From Cristatella mucedo (Eukaryota; Bryozoa; Phylactolaemata; Cristatellidae), in NCBI GenBank assembly GCA_009760855.2, contig WPIO01000006.1, forward strand, positions 11,825,501 through 11,889,500: 64,000 nt of DNA, written 5' to 3'. The position numbers were made by a program, and so were the translations under genes. The notes below the pieces were generated by a model that did no database searches, was not told where the DNA came from, and was given only the letters and a program-made list of their open reading frames with translations. Positions 1-10,210 of this stretch are shown here, one piece after another. Within the stretch, counting starts at the first letter, position 1. Each line of letters opens with the position of its first letter.

Positions 1-684
1 GCAGCAACAGTTATACTAATCCTGTGATGCAGAGTAGCAAGCATCTCTCTCCTTCGATGGTGGGGAAAGCGAACTCACTAGATAGGCAAGTCTACCGAAG
101 GCGTGAATGGCCGCTCTTCTTTTCAGAAAACGTTATATTCGCCTTTTAAGCCTCTAAGCCTTTCCTGCCATAGAGTTAAAAGCATTAAATTGACCTAAAC
201 GTGATTTTTGGACGTCCGATCTGGAAAGGATGAGGCTGTTGAATTCACTTCGCATGATTTCCTTCATCGCTAAGCTTTTAAAAGTGAAAATTACCTCGTG
301 CCCGAACCCAACTCTCCAAGGACCATGGACTTCTGCACGAAATTCATAGATATCGGTTAGATCCATGGCCTGTGCCGCTCAAAATTGTCTTGAGTTGTGC
401 GACTGTGCAGGGAAAAATTGCCAGGAAAAAGTATCCAGGTTTTACGTGCACTGATAAATTTGGCTAAGGCGGCTATACGAGTAATGGCAGTGCTTCAACT
501 GCACGAACGCCATGCTGAACGATCGATCGTTGGTATACTGAAGCAGTACAAGTACATATCAAATCATCGAGGCAATAGATAGCACAAATCTCAGCCATTC
601 AGAATGCCGCGAGATTCAACTCCAAACTTGCTTAACATGTGGTCTCCTGAGTGGCTGCACAGCATCCATGTACATCGCATCCAG
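1..684. other. intergenic, no gene recognised
   Basis: Only short unrelated reading frames are present. I see no conserved protein motif, RNA gene or clear repeat here. The segment ends where LINE-A homology begins. Confidence 0.5.
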
Positions 685-2109
685 GTCCCAGCACCTTTCA
701 AAAAAGCTGTAGTCAGGCCACTTCTCAAGAAAGCTACACTAGACCAAGAGAACTTAAGCAACTACCGCCCAGTCTCCCTTCTACCATTCCTATCAAAGAC
801 ACTGGAACGGGTCGCGGCAGACCAGCTGAACTCGTATATCGAAACCTCACACCTTGCTAGTAAGTTCCAGTCTGGCTTTAGAGCTAATCACTCCACAGAG
901 TCAGCATTGCTTCGGGTATACAACGACCTACTTAGGAATGCAGACATGGGTAGAGTGTCTCTTCTTGTTTTGCTCGATCTTTCGGCAGCTTTTGATACCA
1001 TCGATCAGAAAGTTCTTCTAGAGCGCCTCTCATCTCGCCTGGGCATCACTGGCACTGCTCTGCAGTGGTTCAGGTCCTATCTCAGTGGGAGACTCCAGAG
1101 TGTTGATGTGAATGGACAAAGATCATCTGAAGTACCTCTAAAATATGGAGTACCTCAGGGCTCTGTGCTAGGTCCGGTCCTTTTCACCGTCTATACTCTC
1201 CCTCTCGCTGATGTGATTGCCAAGCACAATCTAGGCTTTCACTTCTATGCGGATGACACTCAGTTGTACCTTTGCTTTGATCCCTCCCAGCCTTCGAGCA
1301 CCTCAAATTCTCTCAACTCACTTGCTGCATGCATTGATGACATCCGATCATGGATGGCAGCAAATTTTCTAAAACTAAACGATGATAAAACTAACTTACT
1401 AGTTATGGGCAAACCTAGTGTTATTCAGAAATTGGAAAGGCTGACTTTCAAAATTGGCTCTGCCAGCATATCTCCAGTTGCATCAGCTCGAAATCTAGGT
1501 GTCATATTCCAAAGCGACCTCTCGTTAGACGACCACATCAGCTCCACAGTCAAATCAGCCTATTTTCAGCTTCATAACATTGCTAAAATTAGGGCTTGTT
1601 TAGATAAGGATACCACGTCCAAGTTGGTCCATGCATTCGTGACATCTCGTCTCGACTTCTGCAACTCACTGCTTACTGGCCTACCAGCATGTGCGATCAG
1701 GCGATTGCAGCTGGTGCAAAACTCTGCAGCTAGGCTTGTCTGCCGTGAGCGTCGCAGTTGCCACATTACTCCACTTCTCGCCGACCTGCACTGGTTACCA
1801 GTCAAGCAACGGATTGACTTCAAGGTTTTGTCGCTCACTTTTAGGTCTCTTCATTCTATGGCTCCAGCCTATCTTTCAGAGATACTACCCCATCAGGCAA
1901 AGCATCGTACCACTCGCTTTTCGGAATCCAACAGTCTAGAAATACCTCGTACAAACCTTAAATCCTTTGGAGACCGTGCATTTAGCTCGTATGCTCCCAC
2001 AGCCTGGAACTCCCTCCCGACCTGCATCAGAACATCCCCTGACCTGACCACATTTAAAAGAAACTTAAAAACATACCTATTTAGGACAGCATTTAGTGGG
2101 TCCTTGTGA
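604..2109 (+). CDS. LINE-A reverse transcriptase ORF (truncated, uninterrupted)
   Basis: A 501-residue open frame. LINE homology starts near residue 28 (VPAPFKK); the first 27 codons are read-through from flanking DNA, so the ATG at 604 is not a natural start. RT motifs are intact: NYRPVSLLPF at 53-62, motif A DLSAAFDTID at 125-134, motif B YGVPQGSVLGP at 181-191, catalytic YADD at 215-218, and motif D FLKLNDDKT at 255-263. The C-terminal part (HITPLLADLHWLPV) is characteristic of L2/CR1-like elements. The endonuclease domain and any ORF1 are absent, so this copy is non-autonomous. The lack of stops or frameshifts over about 1.4 kb suggests recent insertion. It is unlikely to be expressed as a host protein. 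Confidence 0.85.
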   Translation: MPRDSTPNLLNMWSPEWLHSIHVHRIQVPAPFKKAVVRPLLKKATLDQENLSNYRPVSLLPFLSKTLERVAADQLNSYIETSHLASKFQSGFRANHSTESALLRVYNDLLRNADMGRVSLLVLLDLSAAFDTIDQKVLLERLSSRLGITGTALQWFRSYLSGRLQSVDVNGQRSSEVPLKYGVPQGSVLGPVLFTVYTLPLADVIAKHNLGFHFYADDTQLYLCFDPSQPSSTSNSLNSLAACIDDIRSWMAANFLKLNDDKTNLLVMGKPSVIQKLERLTFKIGSASISPVASARNLGVIFQSDLSLDDHISSTVKSAYFQLHNIAKIRACLDKDTTSKLVHAFVTSRLDFCNSLLTGLPACAIRRLQLVQNSAARLVCRERRSCHITPLLADLHWLPVKQRIDFKVLSLTFRSLHSMAPAYLSEILPHQAKHRTTRFSESNSLEIPRTNLKSFGDRAFSSYAPTAWNSLPTCIRTSPDLTTFKRNLKTYLFRTAFSGSL

Positions 2110-2349
2110 TTCGTCCTCGATGTGCTTATGCGTGCTGACACTGTTCATGCTGCCACTAACCACATTTGCATGCTGACCCAGTGCATGTAACCCCTAACCA
2201 TGTTATTCATTTTGTTTGTTTTTCAAGCATGATTTTACTTACTATTCTATTGCGTATCACTTTGCAGCAAATGTAAAGCGCCTAGAAAGAGATTAAGTTC
2301 TCTGAGGGCGCTTTATCAAGTGCAATATTATTATTATTATTATTATTAT
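685..2349 (+). mobile_element. LINE-A copy A1 (L2/CR1-type non-LTR retrotransposon), 5'-truncated
   Basis: The element starts inside the reverse transcriptase domain, where similarity to the longer copy at 10.2-13.1 kb begins. It continues through the RT C-terminus and a 3' UTR, and ends in an (ATT)n tail at about 2325-2349. The 3' UTR holds a two-part stem-loop at 2276-2313. Truncation at the 5' end is typical of target-primed reverse transcription. I found no convincing target-site duplication. The RT fingers, palm and L2-like C-terminal region place it in the L2/CR1 group; the exact clade is my inference. Confidence 0.9.
2276..2313 (+). promoter_or_regulatory. LINE-A 3'-UTR stem-loop, probable RT recognition element
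   Basis: AAGCGCC (2276-2282) pairs with GGCGCTT (2307-2313). Inside it, AGAGA (2288-2292) pairs with TCTCT (2299-2303) around the loop TTAAGT. The same fold can be drawn in SINE1 copies such as 59222-59257. L2-type LINEs are known to use a 3' stem-loop as the template recognised by their reverse transcriptase; assigning that role here is inference. Confidence 0.65.
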
Positions 2350-2469
2350 CGCGTTATCATGTTGCTAAATTGCACAGGTAGATTGCACAGTCGTATTACT
2401 AGATTCCTCTAGTTTTGAGCAGGTGTAAGGTACTCAATAATGCTAGATTGCCAAGCCTCGCACTGGTTC

Positions 2470-2578
2470 GCCCAGGAGTAATTTACTCGACTTAACGATC
2501 TGGGTAATGGGTTCGAATCCTGCGGCATATGTAAAGCGCGTTGATAGAAAATAAGTTGCGTTAGTGCTCTTTACAGAT
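2470..2578 (+). mobile_element. SINE1 copy (tRNA-derived, LINE-A-type tail)
   Basis: A polymerase III B-box-like GGTTCGAATCC lies at 2510-2520. A tail resembling the LINE-A 3' end follows (ATGTAAAGCGC near 2528, then a degenerate AATAAGTT). The head is tRNA-like but diverged, and the extent is approximate. Confidence 0.6.
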
Positions 2579-3700
2579 GACGAATTATACATTTGGTATC
2601 ACTGATGCTCTACCGAAACTCGACCGCCTGGTGACAAAATACTCTAAGCATATTGCGTTCTAGATGTATAGGCTTTGGTTGGAGCTATTTTACGAGTCTC
2701 TGCCGTCTAGTCGTTCATGGGGTCGGGAGGCCGGGGGATTCGAGGTCGGTGCTTCATGTCGCTGTAAAAGTCCAATTAGGAAAATACTTGACCGCTAATC
2801 GAAGGTTTCGAAACAGCAATGAAAATCGTGTGAAAACTGCTGCGATCGCGGATCGCGTGAGCAGCGGAAACAGTTTGCAGCACAGCCTGCAGAGTCACTT
2901 TCTCTTTAGTTGAGCAGTCAATTCGTTCGGTTGCACGAGGAGCAGTATCACTCAAGAGGATGCATCTCCTTAAACAGGCTAAAGGCTTGAAGCGTTTCTT
3001 GTACATATGCATGTTTTTTTGTATTTATCAGCTGCCGCATTTAGAAATGCGAGTGGAGGAGCGATTGTCTTTCCGTCGGTTGGCGAGCTGCTTGCTTTGG
3101 TATTATAATGGGCCCTCAGGCCGATTGCTTAAAATCAAGAAAATAGAATCTGTTTCTGTAATCTGTTTTGGCTTAGCGACAGTATCTGATGGTGAAGTCT
3201 TGGGCGGACTCTCTGATAATTCGAGTTCTTTGGCTGAGCTTGAGCGCATGGCTCGGTGATCAAAGCAGTTTCTTGGGGCAGTTTCTTTGTCTTCTCAGGT
3301 TGGCATCCGATGGTTGAATTCAGTTACTTAATAGGACGCTAGCAATATCAGAAGCCTAATAATATTAAGTCATTAGTATAACGTTAGAATAGAAGGAAAT
3401 ATATATTCAGTTACATTACATCTCGCAGCACGAAAAGCGCTAAGCAAGATTAAAAGCAAGCAAGGAAACTGATGCTAACTCAGTTCAAGTATCAGGAGAA
3501 ACAAGAAGCATGCTCTACACATTCCGTGAAAACGCAACGAAGGTCCGGTTGCTAAAATATTCCAATTGAATTCAAGGAACAGAACCAAAAGATTGTAATT
3601 TAGTGCAAAGAGCTGTTGAACGACAGACAGATGAGAAGCAGGTGACGCCAGCATACACTAAAGGAGCAAAGAGGTCGGATAGGTAGGCTGGTGCAAGGGG
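2579..3700. other. intergenic, nothing recognised
   Basis: No conserved motif is seen in the short reading frames here. A tRNA-like GGGGATTCGAGG at about 2734-2745 might be a scrap of another SINE head, but I cannot support an element. Confidence 0.4.
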
Positions 3701-3744
3701 TAAGGCGACCTGTAGGCTCGAGAGAGAATCTTTCTTGATACTTC

Positions 3745-4905
3745 ATGCTGTTATTAAGTGCGACGCTTGATAGGGAGCTAGTGAAGCTCAGACATAGGTG
3801 CTGTCGTTCATCAGCCAAGATATGGAGCATCGCGAGCCGATTGCCCTGCTCAAGACGTCGCTGCCACAAGTGCAACGGCCTTCGCCATTTCAGTCGGCAG
3901 TGCCGGGCTAGACTGGACAATGTGCAGTGAGGTGACGGTGCTGACGCTGATGAAGACACGATGCAAATGTTTGCGGTTGGAGCGAGTCATCAGAATGCGG
4001 ATATTATGGATCTGATGGTGCTCAAAAATGCAGGAGTACGCTTCCAGCTAGAGACTGGCACTGACGTCAACACCATTAATCAACGTTTGGTCAGTAAACA
4101 CATCGGATTTCGGGTACGTCTCAACGCCTGACGCCTTGGAACGACGGTACTGCTGTGCCAGTCGGTAGAGCCGACCTTGCCGCGACGAACACGGAGGCAG
4201 GTACCACGACTGTCGTGCCATTCAACGTAGCGTCAGATAGCCTTATATGCGTGAGCCCTTCTGGCCATGGAACTAATGACCGCGAATTCTGATCTTTGTA
4301 TTACACAAGTAGAGAGTACTGACAAGAATGACCTTGACGGCCTGGGTGTTGCCAGATTGAAAACCATTTCTACGATGCGTCCCCAGGTACTACCAAGTCA
4401 AACGGACGGTGGACCGCCATCAAGTCCGGCAATGGCCAGACGTCTACGGCAGCAGCCTCGACAGATAGGCGCCGGACAAAAGACCCCACGACTCCAGAGC
4501 ATTAGATCTGAGCTCACTCACCGTCGGCCAAGCAATACTCTACAAGAGAAGTGCTTCTGACGAGCAGCTTCGAGAAGGCACTGTCGTGGTGACTCACTGT
4601 AGCAGGTCATGCGCCATCTAGGACCGGCTGGAACGTTCCACCGGCAGAACCGGCGACGTATTTATCCAAAACCAAGAATACCGAAGCAAGTTCACAGAGG
4701 CATAGACGTCACTCTGTGGAGCAATACCAGGGAGCCGTCGAGCAATAACCAGCACCCACCACCGGCGAATGGGGATATGACCGTGTTACGTGGAGCTGAA
4801 ATCAATACAGACCTAGCTCAAAGAACAACTACAAAACAACAAGCTCGGCCAACGCGAACAAGTCGAGCTCCAACATGGCGAGGGGATTATGTGCTTTCAT
4901 TATAA
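3745..4905 (+). pseudogene. Ty3/gypsy-like gag-pol remnant, internally deleted
   Basis: Several open segments share one reading frame. The first carries a CCHC zinc knuckle (CX2CX4HX4C, near 3868-3912). After a TGA at 3928-3930, the same frame gives a retropepsin-like segment with ETGTDVNTIN (about 4048-4077), where families normally have D-T/S-G-A, so the catalytic Asp is changed to Glu. Past further stops, the end of the frame (4609-4905) has an Arg-rich PAGTFHRQNRRRIYP stretch and a TSRAPTWRGDYVLSL ending, which resemble integrase C-termini of Ty3/gypsy elements. Reverse transcriptase, RNase H and the integrase core are missing. It is a dead LTR retrotransposon. The protease and C-terminus calls rest on short motifs. 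Confidence 0.6.
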
Positions 4906-4920
4906 AGGGGGTGTTTGAAG
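4906..4920 (+). other. possible polypurine tract and start of 3' LTR
   Basis: The decayed pol frame stops at 4903-4905 and is followed at once by AAGGGGG and then TGTTTGAAG, the order expected of a polypurine tract followed by an LTR starting TG. No second LTR copy was found upstream, so the LTR itself is not demonstrated. Confidence 0.35.
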
Positions 4921-5820
4921 ATGCAGATGCCTCTCCCATTGCTGCGTAACGCCCGGTTGCGGAAGTTCCGTCTTACCGAACGCTTCCTGTACCGGCCGAA
5001 CCTGAATAGACGCGGATGCTCGGTATGGTCACGTGGTCTCTGGACGCTTGTGCATTGTCACGCGTACGGCACTATCAACAACGGGAGACCGCGATAATAA
5101 TACTAATGCAAAAATGATATTTGCATGCGCCTTGAGGGTACCAAATACGTTTCCAGGCACTTCGCAAACTCTTGACACGAGTGCTTCGATTCTCGAGACA
5201 GCCAGACGCCATTAGTTTTGCAGGCCCCTCAAGTGACCTCTGACCTGTTCGTAGCCTGGTGCACAGCTTGCACGAGTTCCAATAGCAATGTTACAGTGCA
5301 TATACTTGCCGCTCCTTTGCATGTCTAAATGCACATCTTCGTTCAACTCTCGTTAAGGGGTTTGTCTGGGTAGTAATTGACGCATGCACAATAGCTAGCC
5401 TGAGTCCGACTGTCATGAACTGCCGTTACTCGTTTCGACCTGCGAGGTGGGTCATCACAATTCCTCCCAGTGCCAGACCTGCGTGGACCTATAACTAACT
5501 TAATCGTAATACCTTCGGGTGCTTAGCTGACATTTTAGCTGCAACTGCAAGAGTTGACCTCGGATATGTCTCTCAAAAACGGACCTGCTTAGCGCTGGGT
5601 GTATCGTCGCCATAAGTCAACTTACTTACCGTCAACCATGCTTCAGACTATCGATTTCAAGCTCCCCGTAATCAGCGTCCGCCCCATTAAACACTACGAC
5701 GAAGAAACTGTTCACCATAAGTTACCACCGTTCCTTTGTTCGGAACAAAGTAGTAAGTTCATGACGAAATGAATTGAGAGCCCCCTCGTAGTGAATTAAG
5801 CTCCAGCCAACGCTCCAACT
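4921..5820. other. no gene; may include gypsy 3' LTR
   Basis: No coding signal is recognised. The first few hundred bases could be LTR, but no boundary can be fixed without a second copy. Confidence 0.35.
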
Positions 5821-5824
5821 GCCC

Positions 5825-5985
5825 GACTACGTGCCGTTAGGCCTCATTGGTTAGCTGATCCAGCCGCCTTACTAATTTTTCGACACAAGAGCCTTAGAGG
5901 CTATCGCCAGCGCTTGCAGTGGCAATAAGGGATCGCCCACTTCAGAACTCGGACCTGCGATCTTGATCGTGAAGAGCGGGAACCT
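5825..5985 (-). mobile_element. SINE2 copy (tRNA-derived), diverged
   Basis: This is the same family as 61606-61778 and 32255-32425. Shared blocks, read on plus, are AGAGCCTTAGAGGCTATCGCC, GCTTGCAGTGGCAATAA, then the B-box region and GATCGTGAAGAGCG. It is older and more diverged than the other copies. Confidence 0.6.
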
Positions 5986-6032
5986 TGCCCCTGTGCTTGA
6001 ACCTTGCCCCTGTGCTTGAACCTTGCCCCTTG
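5980..6032 (+). repeat. 19-bp tandem repeat, about 2.8 copies
   Basis: GAACCTTGCCCCTGTGCTT is repeated head to tail, with a final partial unit ending in CCTTGACC. Confidence 0.8.
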
Positions 6033-6282
6033 ACCCGGGCCAATGGTAGAGCCCGGATTTTCATCTAAGGGAAGCAAGACCAACAAGATCGATATGCAGG
6101 GGCAAAATCCGCAAGGTTTTCCTCTAGGCGGAACAGGACTCGCATTTTTTGAATCATTATTTCGTAGAATTGTAATGCTAATTCGAAGCTAACTCAGCCG
6201 TTGCTTAGAGAACACAATTGAGATGTATTTTCATCGTCACTAAGTGTCCGGCTATATCGCCTGCGTTTTGCTTGGTTTTCGC

Positions 6283-6362
6283 TCACTGTCACATACGTTT
6301 CACTCGTTGTCACTCGCTGTCGCATAGGTTCTACTTGGTGTCACGCGCACTGTCCCACAAGT
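6283..6362 (+). repeat. imperfect short tandem repeats
   Basis: Variants of CACTGTCACATAGGTT recur three to four times. The region is low complexity, with no coding potential. Confidence 0.45.
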
Positions 6363-7035
6363 TGTAATCGAGCGACCGGCCGTGAGAGTCTCCTCTGGAA
6401 GGTGGGGAAACGAAGTCGCTCGGCCTCCAAACTCGGCTGCTGCCGATAGTTGCTACGGGTGGGCGTAGGAATAGGCAACAACCCATGTCACAGTCCCGCT
6501 GTAGGATTGGAAATGCCTATCCCGTCACCTCCCACGTTCTGCCACTACTCAGGACTATGAGCAAATTTCAATTACTTTCTTCTTTTACGGCCTTAGATCA
6601 TACACAGAAAAGCCTTTTACCTGGGCCGACAATCGATGTCAAAAAACCAAGGGCTAACTGTGTGTACAGTAGCCCAAATATTTCCAATCGGCCTCTTAGG
6701 GATGTAGGACAGTCCCTTTAGTAGCGACCTGTTAGAAGTTCGCTAAAAACATTCGAAGGCTTAATTATTCGTAGCTAGGTAGTCCAGGAGAAGCGTGACA
6801 CATTAGTTCAAACCAATACTTGATTACATCCTTATCTAGAGGCTGCTAGTCTGAGACCGCCTCACCTAGTTTCTTTTTCAGTCTGTCCTGGTGGTGATTT
6901 ATTTGGACTTAGGGTTGCTATCGCTGATCAAGAATAGCTTGACTTTAACACGTTTTTCTCACAGGTCATCTCGAATTACTTTCTTTAACATATTTCTATC
7001 ATAATTACGACAACGCCTTTAGTTATTGCTTTGCA
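6363..7035. other. no gene recognised
   Basis: Short frames only, with no motif or repeat identified. Confidence 0.4.
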
Positions 7036-7039
7036 TTTC

Positions 7040-7340
7040 TCACGTTGAAGCCAGATACAAAAAACTCACTAGTTGTGGATAAATCGAGTGCTGTTCTGAA
7101 AAAAAAAACTATGACCCTCAGAAGAGGCTCGGCCAGTATAACTCCTGTAGCACCTGCAGGCAATATAAATGTGCTGCTCCAAGCAAGCCTTTCATTAGAC
7201 GACCACATCAGCTTTACAGTCAAGCTTGCCAATTTTCAACTACGTGCCATTGCAAAAAAACCGGGCAATATTAGACAGGGATGCCGCATCCAAGTTGGTC
7301 CACGCATTTGCGACGTAATATTTCGAATTCCGTGAGTCAC
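7040..7340 (+). mobile_element. LINE-A relic (RT thumb region)
   Basis: The translation contains GSASITPVA and ASLSLDDHISFTVK, which match GSASISPVA and SDLSLDDHISSTVK of copy A1, followed by a match to the HNIAKIR region. There is a poly-A run with frameshift near 7100. Both ends are truncated. Confidence 0.8.
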
Positions 7341-7844
7341 TGTTAGAATTGAAGTTAGATGGATAACACAATGGTTTTCAAGACTTGATGCAAAAACCTA
7401 GTGCAGAGAGTGAGAGTGCGAGAGAAAAGTCTGGAGAAGAGCGTCTGTCCGACCCCGAATAGCTTGAAAGAAGTGAGTGAGCCAGCAACTAACAGTCGCG
7501 TGGTCAGCCAGACACCGCCCAAGCTAGGAGTGGTAGGGCTGACGCTCACAACTCTTTGCGTTGGCTCTGCATGCTAGTTGATTGATGCATCCAGTTGCAT
7601 GCCGAGAGCTGCAATGCCGGCAGCAGCTTCGGCTACGTAGAGACGTACGTTGAGCAGCCGATGGCCGCTACATCACTACTAAAAGATTTTCCGGCCTGAG
7701 CGATAGGGCACTTAGAGTTGATGCAAATTTTGACAAGTTAGGCTTGCTGTCGTGGGCGCTATACCTGCGAGATTTTGCTCCTTTTAAATCACATTTAACG
7801 CCTTTCCATCAAGCAGGGTATCGGTGTCGTTATTTTATCATTCA
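7341..7844. other. no gene recognised
   Basis: Sequence between two LINE-A relics, with no conserved feature seen. Confidence 0.35.
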
Positions 7845-8275
7845 CTTTAATATTAGTAATAATAATAGTAATAAACTTGATAAAACACCCTCTGAGACTC
7901 AATCTCTTTGTAGGCGCTTTACATTTGCTGCCAAGGAAACAAGATCGAATGCTGAGTGGTAACATGCTTGATAAACAACACGAATAACATGGTTAGGGGT
8001 GACATGCACAGGATCAGCATGCAAGTGTGGTTAGTGGCAGCATGCACAGTGTCAGTACGCATAAGCACATAAAGAACGAATCACAGGCATCCACTAAATG
8101 CTGTCAAAATAGGTACGTTTTTAAGTTCTTTATGTGTATCTTTATGCTTTTAAGTGTGTTCAAGTCAGGATATCGTGACGCAAGTCGGAAGTGAGTTCCA
8201 GGCTTTGGGAACATGCGAACTAAATGCACGGTCTCCAAAGGATTTGAGGTTTGTACGATGTATAGATAAACAATT
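7845..8275 (-). mobile_element. LINE-A 3' end
   Basis: Read on minus, it has the end of the RT frame, the 3' UTR with GCATGC motifs, the stem-loop region (AAAGCGCCTACAAAGAGATT) and a decayed ATT tail at about 7850-7872. It is heavily 5'-truncated. Confidence 0.8.
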
Positions 8276-8299
8276 ATAATTTAAAAGTTAGACTTTAAG

Positions 8300-8575
8300 G
8301 ACATTTTAATGCTTTATTGTCTTGCTCCAGCCCGTCAGCACTCCTCTCCAAATAGGTCAGGCATCGTCTCACCTGCTATTTGGACTCAAGTCGCTTAGTA
8401 ATGCCTAAAAATGAGCTCAGATCATTTGAAGACCTGCCTTTCATTTGCAATTTCCCAAAAACCTAAAACTTATTCCTGTCTAACGTCACGACATCTCCTG
8501 ACTTGAGGACATTTGAAAGGAACCTAAAAATGCATTGTTTCCTCTCAGAATTTGCTAGGTCCGAGTGAAATCTTC
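8300..8575 (+). mobile_element. LINE-A RT C-terminal relic
   Basis: It resembles the C-terminal end of the RT frame (a CCTGACTTGAGGACATTTGA block matching the LTTFKRNLKT-coding part). It lies head to head with the minus-strand 3' end at 7845-8275 and is degenerate. Confidence 0.6.
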
Positions 8576-8601
8576 TCTATGTACTTATTGGTGAAGACTA
8601 A

Positions 8602-9314
8602 GTGCAAGTTACTGCTAACAATATTGAACTGCTTCAGTTACAACACGTATTAAGTACTCAGAAAGAGTTATCTACCGATACGGAATTCATAGTGTTTTTG
8701 GATAGAATTCTTTCGCTTCTGGAAAATATCTATATTCGCGACAGACTTGTGCAGATTTTTATAGATATCAACAATCGCATTGACGACTAACGACAAACAG
8801 GTTAGCTTGTTTCTTGATGGCGTTGGAAATCTCGGCTTGGTTCAACACGTTTGTCATGCAACTTATGTCTGCTACAGTAGTCTGGAAATGGTGATCACAA
8901 CGAATAATAGCTACAATCATTGTATTGTGTACGCGCTTATAGTGCTGCAAATTAGCTCACACGTGATCTCAATAAATGTACATTTGCATGAGCTCTGTAT
9001 CAACAATTTGGGCCGATAACTGAACTTGAAAGAAGCGTCGACGATGATAGGTTTTTAAAATCTGTCCACGATGCATGTATTCTCGACCAGCCTTCAAACT
9101 GTACCGTAACCGCTCTGAGACTCTCGTCGATGCCATGAACTGTATCATCAACTCCGAGACTTTCATCGCTGCCGTAAATTTGAAGCTTACGAATCTACTT
9201 GGCACCTGTGAGAGCACCTCAAGAGGAGAACCTGTACCAACTTCTCTTTTGTATAAGCTAGTGAAAAACGTAGTCCAAAAACAGTTGGTAACTCAGCTGC
9301 TTATCGCTTCGTAG
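8602..9314 (+). other. unclassified open segments
   Basis: Two open segments, 8602-8790 and 9075-9314, have a reasonably protein-like composition (hydrophobic helical patterns such as FLDRILSLLENIYIRDRL and INSETFIAAVNLKLTNLLG). They are in different phases with stops between them. I do not recognise a family. They could be a decayed gene, a transposon ORF, or chance. Confidence 0.2.
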
Positions 9315-9320
9315 CGTTAA

Positions 9321-10200
9321 GAGGTGTTTCAAAGCCATTTAAAACGGTCATCTTGACCCGGCTACTTTAAACGACATGATTGCATTGTGAGGTCACAGGG
9401 AAATATTGACCAATCAACTTTTTATGTGTTCGTAGCACAAGGGACAAGACGTACAGCTGTAAAAAACTAATGTATTTTCCCAACAAACTGCGACCACTCC
9501 ACAAAGTCCCTACAGATCTTTGTGCCCTAGTGCTCTCTTTACTCCGTCAGCCGTGCGTACCGGTCCATTATCCAGTAAAATCACCAAACTCCAACTCTTA
9601 GCTGGTGAGCTAGTGATCTGGCCATCAACCATTCGTCCAATTATTAGCCTGACCCTAAGCGATCGGAGAATTGACGAGGTAGCACGGGGAAACTTCTATG
9701 GCAGGCAAAAGTAGTCACTACGCCAAGCCGCCTTATTGAAGTAAATTTACAAAAGAACTGTCCCTAAGTAGCTTGTGTAGAACAAAAGCATGAATTATCG
9801 GCCAGGGCGAATTCATCACGACTCAAGCGACGCCGTTCCACAAAAAACCGCTGTCTTCAATGTGACCAACGACATTCCGAGCAGCAATGGCGGTGATAAT
9901 GCCAGGGCCTCAGTCTAGCTCGATATATAGACAGCAGTCGACACTACTATTATCCCACATCTCGTTTGAAATACCGAGAACAGCAGCCGGCGTCGAGGAT
10001 GAGGCTCGGGCTTTGTTCTGAAGGCGAGTGTCCAATCGTGTCCAGTTCGTGTCTCGTGGCGGTTAGCTCGCGTCGCGCTGCTTAGTAGTCACCTCTGGAA
10101 TTCTGCTAGGAATTCCCGTCATCATGTCCATTCCCGATCTCCGTTTGCTTGCAGAGCCTCTCGGGAAAGTGAAGGTAATCGGGGTGTCGGCCCACGATGT
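9321..10200. other. no gene recognised
   Basis: Nothing supported. The LINE-A insertion target lies at its right edge. Confidence 0.4.
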
Positions 10201-10201
10201 C

Positions 10202-10210
10202 AGCTATAAT
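10202..10210. repeat. target-site duplication, left copy (AGCTATAAT)
   Basis: A nine-base AGCTATAAT lies just outside the ATT tail of LINE-A copy A2. It is identical to 13093-13101 at the 5' end of the element. Confidence 0.75.

Noticed and set aside
1572-1838. Antisense open frames within LINE-A (also 1893-2141 and 10717-12747)
   Set aside because: They are shadows of the RT frame that recur wherever the RT is preserved.
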